64,000 nucleotides of DNA from Paraescarpia echinospica (GCA_020002185.1 CM034531.1:89368288-89432287), one strand, 5' to 3'. Counted from the first letter of the stretch, positions 29,977-42,440 are shown. Notes: generated from the letters alone by a model not told the origin. Numbers and translations are program-made.

Positions 29977-31190
29977 CACTAATTATAGGCCTATTTCACT
30001 ATTACCACAATTCTTAAAACTATTACAAAAAAATTTCAGTTCTCGTTTAGATAGCTTTATTACCAAACACAAACTAATAAGCCCAAGCCAATATGGTTTT
30101 CAACAAAATATGTCAACATGTCACGCCCTAATAGATCTTGCTGATGGAATAACCCAATCTTTGGATGCCAACAAAATATGCTATTGGTGTTTTTATCGGT
30201 TTAAAAAAGGCATTTGACACTGTCAGTCACAAACTGTTATGTAAAAAAATGGAATTTCTTGGTATCCGTGATGTGGCATTTAATTGGTTAAATAGTTACC
30301 TAGAAAACAGAAAACAAGTTGTGTCTATTGACAAATGTAATTCTGCTGTGCAGAATATTTCATATGGTGTCCCACAGGGTTCGATCTCGGGCCCCAAACT
30401 ATTCATTCCATACGTTAATGATATGTGTAACATATCTAATCTAATCAAATACATTCTCTTTGCAGGCAATACTACTATTTTTATGCAAATAATAACATCA
30501 ATAAACTAAACGAAACAGTACGTAACGTACTGGACCAAATGTACACATGGTTTGCAGTAAATAAATTAACTCGGAACATATTTAAAACCAATTATATCTT
30601 ATTTGGAAACCGTATGCTCAACAAAGAAGTTAATATAAAAATACGAAATGTTAATATCGGAAGAGTAAGGGTCGCCAAGTTTTTGGGTGTGATTATTAAT
30701 GATCTACTAAATTGGAAAGCTCATATAAAATACGTACAATCAAAGCTTTCAAAATGTACTGCTATAATGCATAGATGTAGTCATCTACTTGATAGAAATA
30801 GTAAACGTATTCTATACAGTTCACTCTTTTTGCCGTTTTTAAATTACTATGCAGAAATATGGGGAAACACGTACCCAACAGATACTAACTGTATTTTCTT
30901 ATTATAAAAAAGAGTAATCCGCATTATATTTGGTGCAAGACGGTTGGATCATACAAACTCACTTTTCCAAAAATTACATGTTCTAAAATTTCCAGATATA
31001 TATATGTCAGGGGTAACTTTTACACAAAAGTCAATGACTTCGTAGTTACCCCCTTCAAACATTGTATATTCTCACTTGTATTATAGTTATATTTGTATTA
31101 TAGTTAAACTAGTTTGGTTGTCTTGTATATATCTATATAATTTTATTGTTATCAATGGTCTGAATAAACGTTCATTCATTCATTCATTCA
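29233..31190 (+). mobile_element. L2/CR1-group LINE inserted into the RTE element
   Basis: Plus-strand frames give a 5'-truncated ORF2. The linker KKHDIAGTWKVLRTVMGTPR is followed by the RT: TNYRPISLLPQFLKLL, a degraded fingers region, LKKAFDTVSHKLL and SYGVPQGSISGP. The catalytic site is altered to FAGNTT. The thumb follows: VAKFLGVIINDLLNWKAHI. The 3' end reads AATAAACG then (TTCA)n. A TA/TG microsatellite (29943-29977) has expanded inside the coding frame before TNYRPISL. Frameshifts and the lost Asp pair make it inactive. Confidence 0.9.
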
Positions 31191-32090
31191 TTCATGATCT
31201 TGGTTTTACCTTTGTTAACTTTTAGTCCTAAGGTGGCTGCAGTTGTTTCTATTAGTTATGTGTTTATTGCATTTGGCTTTGGTTGTGTGAAAGAAAAGCC
31301 ACATCATCAGCAAAGTCTAGATCATCGCGTTTTCCCCATAGAGTCCACTGTATGCCATTTTGTCTTTCTTGTGCAGCTGTTCTCATGGTCCATCAGAAAT
31401 CAGAAAGATAAATAGTGATAGGATGCATCCCTGTCTAACACCTGTGTTTACATCATCTGTGGGACTCCCTTCATGCAGGACGCTGCAGGTCATTCCCTTC
31501 TATGTGCTTTTGATTATGGATATGAACTTCTTTGGAATTCCGTAATGTCTCATCAACTTCCACATGGCGTCACGGTCTAGGCTGTAGAAAACTCTTTTCA
31601 AAGTCTATAAAATTTATATATGCAGGAGAGTTCCATTCTATGGACTGCTCAATTACGATGCGCAGGGTTGCTATCTGGTCAATACATGATCTTTCCTGTA
31701 GGAAGCCTGCCTGGTGATCCCTCAGTTTTGAGTCAACTGCTGTTTTCAGCCTCTCAGAGATGATTCTGTTTAAAACCTTCCCTGTTACAGATAGAAGCAT
31801 AATGTCGCTATAGTTTTTGCATTCTCGAAGATCACCCTTTCTTGGTAATTTTTACTAAATATCCTTCTTTCCAGTCCTCCTGTGTCTCCTCTTCATCCCA
31901 AACCTTCTCGATGATTCCATAGAGCATATTAATTGACGTGCTTAATTCGGCTTTCATTGCTTCAGCAGGTATTCCGTCTGGCCCGGCAGCTTTCCCATTA
32001 TTCATGAGACATTTGATGTGTGGTGGTGTTTCATGAACTGATGATGCCACAGCTGGCTTCGACCGAGATGGAGAATGCACGGACAACCGT
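31191..32090 (-). mobile_element. RTE-clade LINE, 5' part of the interrupted copy
   Basis: From the high end it reads KAAGPDGIPAEAMKAELS, WKEGYLVKITKKG, SVTGKVLNRIISERLK and LRDHQAGFLQERSCIDQIAT, then RIVIEQSIEWNSPAYINFID, NTGVRQGCILS and DLDFADDVAF with the catalytic Asp pair. These are RTE-type RT blocks. The endonuclease part is missing. The sequence resumes at 29232 across the inserted LINE. Confidence 0.9.
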
Positions 32091-32624
32091 CATCTTGGTT
32101 TCCTTTGTAGCGAAGCGTAGAACGTTGTTTTTTACCCCCAATACGACTCCTTTCTTCACCGCAGCTACCTCTTTATAGCATGGCACACCGCAGTTTCCGC
32201 TAACTCATTATAGCACGGCACACACCTTCGCAGGCCTTTTCCAAACCCCCTCTTCCAGCCATTGCCTTGAGTGTTCACCAAGGTATGCGACGTCGTCAGT
32301 GAACACGTGTTAGAACAAATCCACTGCAGAGCTCACCTCGATGAGCTTCACGTTCTTGGTGTGTTTCCATGCTATTGCACGTCACTTCTCATCGTTGATA
32401 AAAAATTGGCACTATTGACAATACAAAGCAAGAATAGACACTGCATGAAAGAGAATGCGTAGACAACACATGCTGCTATAAATATACAATTTATAGTGAC
32501 ATCCATTAATGAGAAGGTTAGTACATTATGTTTTATGAAAAACACATTATTGTGTTAAATGTCAAGACACAATGAAGTAACAAACAGATACGTAGTTTTA
32601 GTCAAAACTACGTTTCCAAAACAT

Positions 32625-33985
32625 AATATTATGTTATCCTCATTATACTATTACACTTTAGTGCTTAAAGTACAGTATTATGTTATCCTCATTATACTAT
32701 TACACTTTAGTGCTTAAAGTACAGTATTGTGTTATCCTCATTACACTATTACACTTTAGTGCTTAAAGTACAGTATTATGTTATCCTCATTATACTATTA
32801 CACTTTAGTGCTTAAAGTACAGTATTATGTTATCCTCATTATACTATTACACTTTAGTGCTTAAAGTACAGTATTGTGTTATCCTCATTATACTAATACA
32901 CTTTAGTGCTTAAAGTACAGTATTGTGTTATCCTCATTATACTATTAAACTTTGGTGCTTAAAGTACAATATTATGTTACCCTCATTATACTATTACACT
33001 TTAGTGCTTGAAGTACAGTATTGTGTTATCCTCATTATACTATTACACTTTGGTGCTTAAAGTACAGTATTGTGTTATCCTCATTATACTATTACACTTT
33101 AGTGCTTAAAGTACAGTATTGTGTTATCCTCATTATACTATTACACTTTAGTGCTTAAAGTACAGTATTGTGTTATCCTCATTATACTATTACACTTTAG
33201 TGCTTAAAGTATAGTATTGTGTTATCCTCATTATACTATTACACTTCAGTGCTTAAAGTACAGTATTGTGTTGTCCTCATTATACTATTACACTTTAGTG
33301 CTTAAATTATTGTGTTATCCTCATTATACTATTACACTTTGGTGCTTAAAGTACAGTATTATGTTATCCTCATTATACTATTACACTTTAGGGCTTAAAG
33401 TACAGTATTGTGTTATCCTCATTATACTATTAAACTTTGGTGCTTAAAGTACAATATTATGTTACCCTCATTATACTATTACACTTTAGTGCTTGAAGTA
33501 CAGTATTGTGTTATCCTCATTATACTATTACACTTTGGTGCTTAAAGTACAATGTTATGTTATCCTCATTATAATATTACACTTTAGTGCTTAAAGTACA
33601 GTATTGTGTTATCCTCATTATACTATTACACTTTAGTGCTTAAAGTACAGTATTGTGTTATCCTCATTATACTATTACACTTTAGTGCTTAAAGTATAGT
33701 ATTGTGTTATCCTCATTATACTATTACACTTCAGTGCTTAAAGTACAGTATTGTGTTGTCCTCATTATACTATTACACTTTAGTGCTTAAATTATTGTGT
33801 TATCCTCATTATACTATTACACTTTGGTGCTTAAAGTACAGTATTATGTTATCCTCATTATACTATTACACTTTAGGGCTTAAAGTATAGTATTGTGTTA
33901 TCCTCATTATACTATTACACGTTGGTGCTTAAAATACAGTATTGTGTTATCCTCATTATACGATTACACTTTGGTGCTTAACCTA
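32625..33985. repeat. 49-bp minisatellite with higher-order structure
   Basis: About 28 copies of a 49-bp unit, CCTCATTATACTATTACACT plus TTAGTGCTTAAAGTACAGTATTGTGTTAT-like sequence. A variant-carrying block starting at 33217 recurs with the same variants 485 bp later at 33702. These include a shortened unit (GCTTAAATTATTG) and a GGGCTTAAAG variant, so blocks of about ten units were duplicated together. Confidence 0.95.
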
Positions 33986-35815
33986 TGTTAAGAAATGCTT
34001 ACAGGATGAATATTATGGGAGACCAGTGATACCACGCAAAACACATATCCGCGAAATGCATAGTTAATATTGGCTTATTCTATGCAACACAACATGGCCA
34101 TGCGTTAAGTTATGCACCAATCAAGCGTACGCATTTTACATCCATTTCCACAATAAATGATATACAACATTGTCAAATTCGTCATCATGCGATATCAACA
34201 GCATACCCTAATAATAATTTTTCAAAACTGTTTCACGAATTATGTCTCTAAAGATATTGAACTTACATTTAAATCCCAGTGATGTCACAGTTATAATGGC
34301 CTTGCATGCACGTGTGTGTCGACCTGAAGCTCAGGGTTTTACTAGGTGACATTAGTGTGTTATTTCAAGTCGAGACAAACTGCGTTTCGCATGGTATCGT
34401 ATTCGAGGGTATCGATTAGCGAGTTAAGTCAGTGTATTTCATCCATGTTTGTAGTGGAGAGCATTTTTTTTTATCATGTGTAAACTAACCTAAATGCAAT
34501 ATGAATGGCAAATATGTATTACTAATGTATATATGTGAATAAGTTATTTTCCATTAAAAACATTTCGCGTGGTATCGCATTATCTGACCATTTTGTTTCG
34601 GAGAAAGATGATCCCAGCAAAATTTGACTGGGATTACACATACATTATTCATGCGTACACATGTAGTATGTGTTATGGCTAGAGTATAATATTTAATAGC
34701 ATGTTTCTTTCTCCGTTTATTGCACACGGAAAGTTGCATTTTGCGAGGTATCGGTGAAATAGAATTTACATGAAAATAATTCTCAAACATTATTCATTCA
34801 CGATAGCGCAACCATTTTCACATATTGTTAGCCCAAATTTATTACATATCATATGGCGTATTAGTTGTGAGTATCCTTTGAGTTATGTTTGAATGGCGGG
34901 ACATTTAATGAAATAAGACAAATGTGTCCAGGTTTCGTGATAATCGACCATATACGTGCTGACGCCGGTACACACGATTGTACGTATAGACGCCGGTAAA
35001 CATAATTCTACATGCCTTAAATTGCATTATCCTAATATAATAATATTATTATACAATCCAACAAATATAATATCAATGTAGGTCATCTGGGCAGTCGGTT
35101 TAAACATCATCGTAAGTTGACGACAAACGACGGCAATACAGTGTCATTACACACATGGCCGCCTTTCTGCACATTGGGTGCAGTGAAGCCTTAAACGCGT
35201 CGCTTCAAAAGGAAGCATCTTTTTTCTAATCAGAAATCTATAGTTAATAAGTATCAACTTTAAGCAATCAGCCTGCACCAAAAATCGTCTGGTGTCAAGT
35301 TGCAGTGTGGCTAAAGTAGGCACCTACAAAGGTAATGTTTTGTTATGGCCATCTTGGTTCTTATTTCATGTCAAACTATTGTAATCATTGCATTATGTCC
35401 AATGAAAACAAGGTGTCCTCTGTGAAAGTTGCATTCTGAAATCATCTATCTTTTAAATACACATTTCAAATGAATCATCCTGCCCCATACACTGTATTTC
35501 ATTTTCTTAAAAAACCGTGTAAATAGGATTACATCATTAGCAATGTTAAGATAAAAACACGGCGCAAAACACGAAATATTACACCCGCGTGTCATATGTT
35601 GGTGACCTGAAATGTTGTTCAACCATAATTTATCCAATATAATTCACCAATATGGCATATATGATAGCAAGTATGACAAAACAAGTAAAGCTTGTTCATG
35701 TTGTACGTATGCTTTCTTAAAACAGTTATAATGGTATTTTAACTGAAAATTCGACAAATGGACACCTATGTAAATTGTCTTTAAACAGAACACATTTGAA
35801 AGTGTTATATTATAT
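33986..35815. other. No gene recognised
   Basis: AT-rich sequence with short chance frames. Only the small GACGCCGGTA patch (34935-35015) stands out. Confidence 0.5.
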
Positions 35816-35818
35816 ATA

Positions 35819-35861
<43 letters not shown>

Positions 35862-35965
35862 ACACTGTATATATATATATATATATATATATTCAATATG
35901 GTGTATGTATGGTGTATATATATATACACCATATATATATATATATACATACACCATATTGAAAA
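35815..35965. repeat. (TA)n/(TG)n microsatellite with hairpin
   Basis: TA runs with a short TG run. At 35892-35963 an inverted repeat (TTCAATATGGTGTATGTAT and its complement) encloses GGTGTATATATATACACC, itself palindromic. Confidence 0.9.
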
Positions 35966-36351
35966 ATCATGTAAATCGATTTACATTTTTAAAACGATGT
36001 AGGCTTACATCAACTAAATCTGCTTTGTTGTTAAACCGTTATTTTGTCCAGCCCTGCTTCGATTCAGTCGGATGACTCAGTCGGTACGTGAATGCGCTAC
36101 AGTCGGTCAACATTCATGTCGGCCGATCATCAGCGGACGGTAGTGGATGGCCATTCGTCTGTCGGCGAACTGTCGCCGATGAAACGTCGGTAATTATATT
36201 CCGCGCTTATGCTAGTGAACATGAATATTATTATGCCATGGTATACAACGTTCTACCGAGTAAAACCTAGCCGAATGCTTCGTTTCACATGAACCAAAAA
36301 AACAAAAAATATTGTATAGAGTGTCAAACGATTTCATCAGAACTAAATAAG

Positions 36352-36971
36352 CATAGGCGCGGGAACGGGGGGGGGGCAGCTGCCCCATGGAATTTCTCCA
36401 TTAAATGTGAGCGTGAATGTTTATTTTTTGTGACGAGCGTCAATGGCGGGTGGAAATCTAAATGTCATGAAACAATTAACGTGTAAATTTGTCGACTGTG
36501 AGATTGGTGTGTGCAATTGGAGGGCAGACATATGGTTTTCTGCCCCCCTCCCAGTAACAGGTGACGTGAAGGCGAAATTTGTTTCTAAAGCACACCCCCG
36601 TCTTCGGATGTCATCATTTCAGATGATACGGCAGAGAGAAGCTGGATAAGGTAAATTGACAGCAGCGGCGCGACGTATAAAATGAAATTGTCAACAGCAC
36701 AGTCCCCCATGTTCGGATGTCATGAGTTCAGAGCCGAGACAGCGGAGAAGCTGAATTTACAGCGGCGCAACGAGGAACACATTCCAACAGCACCCTCTCC
36801 CCCACCCCCACCACCCCCAACTCCCTCCGTCTTCCGATGTCACAGTTGAGCCAACCGAGACAGCCACAACGTGTAAGAAGATGTGAAGATATGCGGCGGC
36901 GGCGAAAATGTGTCAGTAGTGCTAAAGCTCCGGTAGCCCCCCCCCCATATGAATTTCCTTCCGCGCCACTG
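36352..36971 (+). mobile_element. hAT-like non-autonomous element with 8-bp target duplication
   Basis: The ends are inverted: CATAGGCGCGGGAACGGGGG on the left and, in complement, CAGTGGCGCGGAAGG then a G run on the right. Flanks TAAATAAG (36344-36351) and CAAATAAG (36972-36979) match at 7 of 8 bases, the 8-bp duplication expected of hAT insertion. There is no transposase. The interior GTGACGAGCGTCAATGGCGG and GGCAGACATATGGTTTTCTG phrases recur at 42150-42440 and, inverted, at 58924-59140. Confidence 0.8.
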
Positions 36972-37164
36972 CAAATAAGACATTTTCACAAATAAGCCAG
37001 CGTATGTTTTTTTTAAAAATCAGTCTGAAACTACAGAAAGAAAAATCGAATACCGGGAGGTTTCACTAAAAGACGCGACTGTGCTTGAGTAATGACGCCA
37101 TTATTATGATGACATATACGTGTGCATGACGTCTTGAGCATATACATGAGAGACCTGTTCATAA

Positions 37165-37262
37165 ACACGAAGGCGTGTACACGACGACCTAGACGTGCAC
37201 CCGTCGACTTGTTCGTGTGCACGACGACCTGTGCGTGTACACGTCGACCTGTGTGTGTACAC
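37165..37262. repeat. Short tandem repeat, about 24 bp
   Basis: Three to four imperfect copies of GTGTACACGACGACCTGTGC-like sequence. Confidence 0.7.
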
Positions 37263-37499
37263 GATGCCCACCGTGAGAACCCGGCCCTGACGTGACCCCG
37301 GGAGTGACAACGCTCGCACTCGACACAAAAAAAGCTATGTGCAATTAGCGCGAGAGAGCGAGAGAGAGTGCTTCCGCTATGGAATTAGTCCTAGCAGCTG
37401 GCCTCTTTATCATTCACACGCTTCTACACAGTATTGCTATTGATTGTGTCGACCACCGCGCGGCCCTGGGTCAGACGTCTCCAACTGCCAGACCGACAT

Positions 37500-37885
37500 C
37501 GTTGTCGTCATCAACTTCCACCGTCCACTTCCACCGTCCATTTCCACCGTCCACTTGGTGACACTTGGGCGGAGAAAGACGTCATTGTTGTCATCCACTT
37601 CCACCGTCTACTTGGTGACACTTGGTGCAAGAATGACGTCTTTATTGTCAACCACTTTCATCATCCACTTGGTGACACTTGGACGGGGAAAGACGCCATT
37701 GCCGTCACCTACTTCCATCGTCCAATTGGTGACACTTGGTGCAGGGAACGACGTGGTGATATTTGGTGCAGGGAACGACGTTTCTGTTGGCATCCACTTC
37801 CATCGTCCACTTTGTGACACTTGGTGCCCGAGCGCCGACTTTGATGTTATCTCCTTCCAGCATCCACTTGGTGACACGTGTCAAA
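37500..37885. repeat. Degenerate repeat of about 57-60 bp
   Basis: About six copies of CCACTTGGTGACACTTGG followed by a GAAAGACGTC block and a TTGTCATCCACTTCCACCGT block. Spacing varies (56-59 bp, one longer). The overlapping frames are repeat translations. Confidence 0.8.
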
Positions 37886-38204
37886 TGGCACAGGGTCGAC
37901 GCTTTCTGTGTTGTTCAAGACGCTGGATGTTGAAAGACCCATTCTTTTCCGCTGAAATAACGACGCACTGACAGTATTGGTCACAACTCTATCACTGGCC
38001 ACCGCTAATCACTGGTCATCGCGCTGCGATTTACAATTGGGGAATGCAAAATGGGAAGCTGGTGGAAAGATTAGAAGTACAGTGCCGTAAAGGAATCTAA
38101 CTACCTTTCCTCGTGTAATATATGTTATTAGTGTAGTGCATTTGAATGAATATTAATTGACAACTATTTACCTTGTCAATACATTGAAGTAAAAAATAAT
38201 ATGC

Positions 38205-38285
38205 ATCTGATTAGCGCTGTTGTTGCAACAATATGTTATAACAGTTGATTAGCGCTGTTGTTGCAACAATATGTTGTAACAGTAG
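38205..38285. repeat. Tandem duplication of 38 bp
   Basis: Two nearly identical copies of GATTAGCGCTGTTGTTGCAA followed by CAATATGTTATAACAGTT. Confidence 0.9.
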
Positions 38286-38289
38286 CATA

Positions 38290-39827
38290 GCGAAGGAAGT
38301 CGGCGCCTTGATGCAAAGCATAACTTGGCGCTGTCGTGATCAGAATTTGTAACGCGACGCGTAGCTTTTTCACTGTATGACACGACGAAATGAAGCAATT
38401 AACTGTCGTGGGTTGTCGTAATAAGTGTTCTTTAATTGCATATCTCTTAATGGAATTCGGTTCCATCCGAATCGGTGTGTTATAGAAACAAATACTGACG
38501 AAGGATGGATCAGTCAAACCCTGTAGTAATCAACATCCATGAGACGTGCCGTAAGTTTGAACAGCAGACAGCCACTTTTGCATTCAGTTCCTGTTCGGCC
38601 GACACACTTTCGTCTCGTGCTAGTTCTCTGGATATTAGGTTCGGTCGTCATTCCGGTCTCTGAACGCGTACTCCCCAGTCTATGTATCGCTCCTTGCCTT
38701 TCTCCACAACGCACTGACGTCACACTACTATACTGCTAAGCAACTGCCCGTATGCCGTGCTCGTTTCTGATGATTTACTTATATCCTCGGACAGCCTCAC
38801 AAGTGTCGTCGAAACAGTCCTTAATAGCTATAATAGTCTCAACTCTGCAACTCTAGGTCCTACGCCGGTGTTGCGTGCCAGAAAACGTCGTGCGGGAATA
38901 CCTCGAGGTATACTATCAACATGCTTGTCAGTGGATTGTCGAGTCGGAATATTAACTAGATTCCGAATATAGAGATCTGTTGTTGATTTGGCATGTAAAC
39001 AATCTGATAATATCTAAGGGGTAAGGTAAGGTGAAATATAACTTTATTTTATAGCTATAGTCTTTAGGATGGTCGCTAGGGGCGTGGCATAATGTTTACT
39101 TTCAAAATTTATCCTTCGTCTAATGTTCAATTATAGTATACTAATTATTTTAAATACATTACTTTTAATATTATGTAAATTGTAAAGCGCTACAAAACCA
39201 AGAATTCAACCATAAGCTAAGTATATTTAAACTATAAGCATAGTTTATAAAAAATTTTGGTCCTGTCATATTCAACTGAATAAAACCGGCGTTAAAAGCC
39301 GTTATGATTATCGCTCACTTTCGCCGGTTGGCAATGTTTTTTAATGTTGACCTTTGTAACTATTACACTGTTAAATGATTAAGTTACAAAACATGCTGCC
39401 TGTGGGTTTTTCTATTGATCTTTTATATTATTATTGCAATAAAACGGTATTTAAAATTGAATCATGGTGCAGTTGAGTTGTGAACTATAAATTATAATAA
39501 GGCATTGCCGTTGAGTGATTGACATTGCAGTCAGTTTCTGCCCATCAAAGGCTACGGCTAAGTGAATTTTAATAAATATAAATAGTTCTTCCTCCCTTAA
39601 TAGGCCTGTAAGTCTCAATTTAGTTACCGCAGTTGGCCCCGGTTCGACATTTTTTTATTAAATAAAATAGGCTTTACTGATCTTGTAAATATAATTTAGT
39701 TTTTGACATATGCCTTAGCCTTAGCTCTGGGCTTAAAATTGTTTACTATTTATTATATATATTATATATAATTATATGGTTTTGATCTATTAATTTCTAC
39801 TAAATATGATAATAGTCTAACATAATT
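38290..39827. other. No gene recognised upstream of the 2A-LINE
   Basis: Several short plus-strand frames (38539-38739, 38757-38972) end in a basic stretch RARKRRAGIPRG. They could belong to a decayed LINE 5' region, but I cannot show it. Confidence 0.4.
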
Positions 39828-40145
39828 ATGTCACCATTATTCTTATTGGGTGTTTTCTGCTTGTCTTGCTCTGTTGCTGTAACTGTAAGAGATAAAGATT
39901 TTGTTTTATGCAAACCATTGACACCTAATCATTTTAATGTGCTTTTTCCTAATCACACTAGAATCCATCATTCTATTTCAATTTTGCATAGCCTGCCATG
40001 TCTTCATGTTTGTTATAATAGAAAGTTACTGCCAATCCCCCGCTCTACGCCAACATTGAAATTAGCAATACTTTTATTACTAGCAGGAAATGTAAGTCTC
40101 AATCCTGGGCCAGCTGTTAGACGAAACATTCGAGTGGCCAATATA
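39828..40145 (+). CDS. Leader peptide of LINE ORF2 with 2A-like sequence
   Basis: A 106-codon frame. A hydrophobic LAILLLLAGN precedes VSLNPGP, ending at residue 95 (40112). 2A peptides make ribosomes skip the Gly-Pro bond in NPGP, and are known at the N-terminus of some APE-type LINEs, where the leader can act as a signal sequence. NPGP is intact here, but the consensus D-x-E upstream reads N-V-S, so activity is doubtful. The endonuclease follows in another frame after a stop at 40146. Confidence 0.75.
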
Positions 40146-41810
40146 TAAACGTTCGATCTGTACGAGATAAGACAGCCTCACTTTGTGATTTATTCATTTC
40201 TAAGAAAATAAACATTCTTGCTGTAACTGAGACCTGGCTCAGACCACATGATACACATGCATGCATTGCTGACATTTCCCATTTTGGTTACACCTTTCAC
40301 CATCGACCACGTTTAGTCGGCCGTGGAGGTGTTGTTGGCTCTCTTATATCACAGCAGTTCAACGTTAAATTACATTCTAACCCTGAATATACTCCAGTTT
40401 TTAGTCCATCTGTGCTGACATTTCAGATTCTTCTTTCTCCGCATACTTTGTTTGTATATATCGCCCTCCAGTACATCCGGAAAATTTCTTTGAAGACTTT
40501 CAGGATATGTTGCAAAATCTGGCAGTTATTCATTCAAAATTTTACATTCTTGGTGATTTTAATGTACATTTGGATATACCTTCTACAACTACAACTACGT
40601 TTGATGATATTCTGGCATCACTTGGTTTGAAACAACATTTTACCTTTTCGACACATATACATGGCCATTGGCTTGACCTCTTGATAACCCGTTCAACTTG
40701 TAATAACATATATCCAAGCACCTACTGTTTCAGATGGGTTATCAGACCACCATACTGTCATTGCTAATGTTAACGTTTCTATAGCCCCATTAGAGTCGAA
40801 ACACAATGTGTCTTACAGAGCCATTCACAGGATTGACATTGCAGCTTTAATGGCTGATATCATTATATCCGACCTTATCACAGATAAAAAAAACAACTAT
40901 CTGACTTATATAAACAGTACTGTCAAGTACTCAATGCATTACTTAACAAACATGCACCTATAAAAATCCAAATGTGTGTCAGAAAGGCCACCGGCTCCAT
41001 GGTTGACTTCCAAAATTATACTATTTAAAAGGCGTCGTTGTTATTTAGTGTGTGTTTGGCGCACATGGCGCTCGCCATTAGATAGGTCGCGCTATTCTAA
41101 GCAATGTCACCTCTGTAACAGACAAATGGCCAAAGCTAAATCAGATTATTATACAAATATAAATTGAAATTAAATGCAAATAAAACTGAATTTATCATTA
41201 TTGGTACTCCAATGCAACGCAGTAAACTGGATGGTTTTTTTCCCTACCCGTATTTTGAATCAGTATATCATGCCAGCAACCTCAGTGCGGAATCTAGGAG
41301 TGATCTTTGATAGTAACTTCAATTTCCGACAACACATATCTCAAACATGTCGCTGCTGTTTTTATCATATTCGTGATCTTCGCCGTATTCGCCAGTATAT
41401 GTCATTTCCTGTTGCTAAAACTATTGCAACAGCGCTTGTTAGCAGTAGACTTGACTATTCCAATTCCCTCCTTTATAATATCGCTAGCAGGGATATCACA
41501 AAACTTCAGCGTGTCAAAAATTGTCTAGCAAGAGTAGTTACAAGATCTCGTTTTCTCGCTCTATACCACCTTTGAAGTCTTTGCATTGGCTTCCTGTACG
41601 ATATCGTATAATATTTAAGATCTGTACCATTACATACCAGGCACTGTCCAGTAAGCAACCATCTTATTTGCATTCATTGCCTACTCCTGTAAGAAAACCT
41701 TTCCAGCTTCGATCATCTAGTTCTGACCTACTTTTTGTTCCTAGAGTCAACACTAACATTTGAACTAGGGCTTTTTCTGTTGCTGCACCAACTCTTTGGA
41801 ATATTTTTTC
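39828..41810 (+). mobile_element. L2-group LINE with N-terminal 2A-like motif and deleted RT core
   Basis: In order: a leader peptide with the 2A-like AGNVSLNPGP; an APE endonuclease after a frame change near 40140 (NVRSVRDKTASL, AVTETWLRPHDT, HFGYTFHHRPRLVGRGG, then LGDFNVHLD and THIHGHWLDLLITRSTCN); the post-endonuclease linker (ERPPAPWLTSKIILFKRRR, MAKAKSDYYTNI); then at about 41165 a jump straight to the RT thumb (KLNANKTEFIIIGTPMQRS, VRNLGVIFDSNFNFRQH, LVSSRLDYSNSLLYNIA, LKSLHWLPVRYRIIFKI). Fingers, palm and the YADD site are absent. It is truncated soon after the TLWNI block. Confidence 0.9.
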
Positions 41811-41887
41811 TTTCGACCCCTACACAAACCCGGCGCCCGGATGCCAGAGCATCCCCTACCTGCGGGTCACTAAGCCACTGTCTCATA

Positions 41888-41907
41888 ATATATGTATATA
41901 TATACAC

Positions 41908-41946
<39 letters not shown>
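41888..41946. repeat. (TA)n microsatellite
   Basis: TA dinucleotides with a short TG interruption, just downstream of the truncated 2A-LINE. Confidence 0.95.
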
Positions 41947-41949
<3 letters not shown>

Positions 41950-42149
41950 AGCCCTTAACAAGTTAATGTGGAAAAGAATAGGCCTAAAGGCAAAATAAAT
42001 TACAGGTTTCAAAGAATGTGAGCAATATTAAATGAAACGAGAAAAGAAATTAATGAAAATGGAGCACTTATGAGAAGAGACTGTACTGAGGAAAGATGAT
42101 GATGATGAAGTCATGTGACAACAACAACGCGTTTTTACCTGACTCGGTG

Positions 42150-42440
42150 CATTTGATATATGGTTCTGCCCCCCCCCCCCAGTAAATATGCGCGTGAACA
42201 TTCGTGTTTGTGGCGAGCGTCAATGACGGGTGGAAATCAATGTTTTATGAGAGGATTAAGGTGTTTTTTCGACCGTGAAAGGTAGGTGTAATTTGAAGGC
42301 AGACATATGGTTTTCTGCCCCCCCCCCCCTCCAGTAATAGGCGGCGCTGCGGCGAAACATTTTCAACAGCAGCACCTCCCCGCCGTCTCCGGATGTCATC
42401 AGTTCAGCCGAGACAGCGAAGACAAGGTGAAGTTACATCG
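42150..42440 (+). mobile_element. Partial copy of the hAT-like repeat family
   Basis: Shares GCGAGCGTCAATGACGGGTGG, GGCAGACATATGGTTTTCTG and GATGTCATCAGTTCAGCCGA with the 36.4-kb element. Termini are not clear. It lies directly before the LINE ORF1 at 42.5 kb. Confidence 0.7.
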
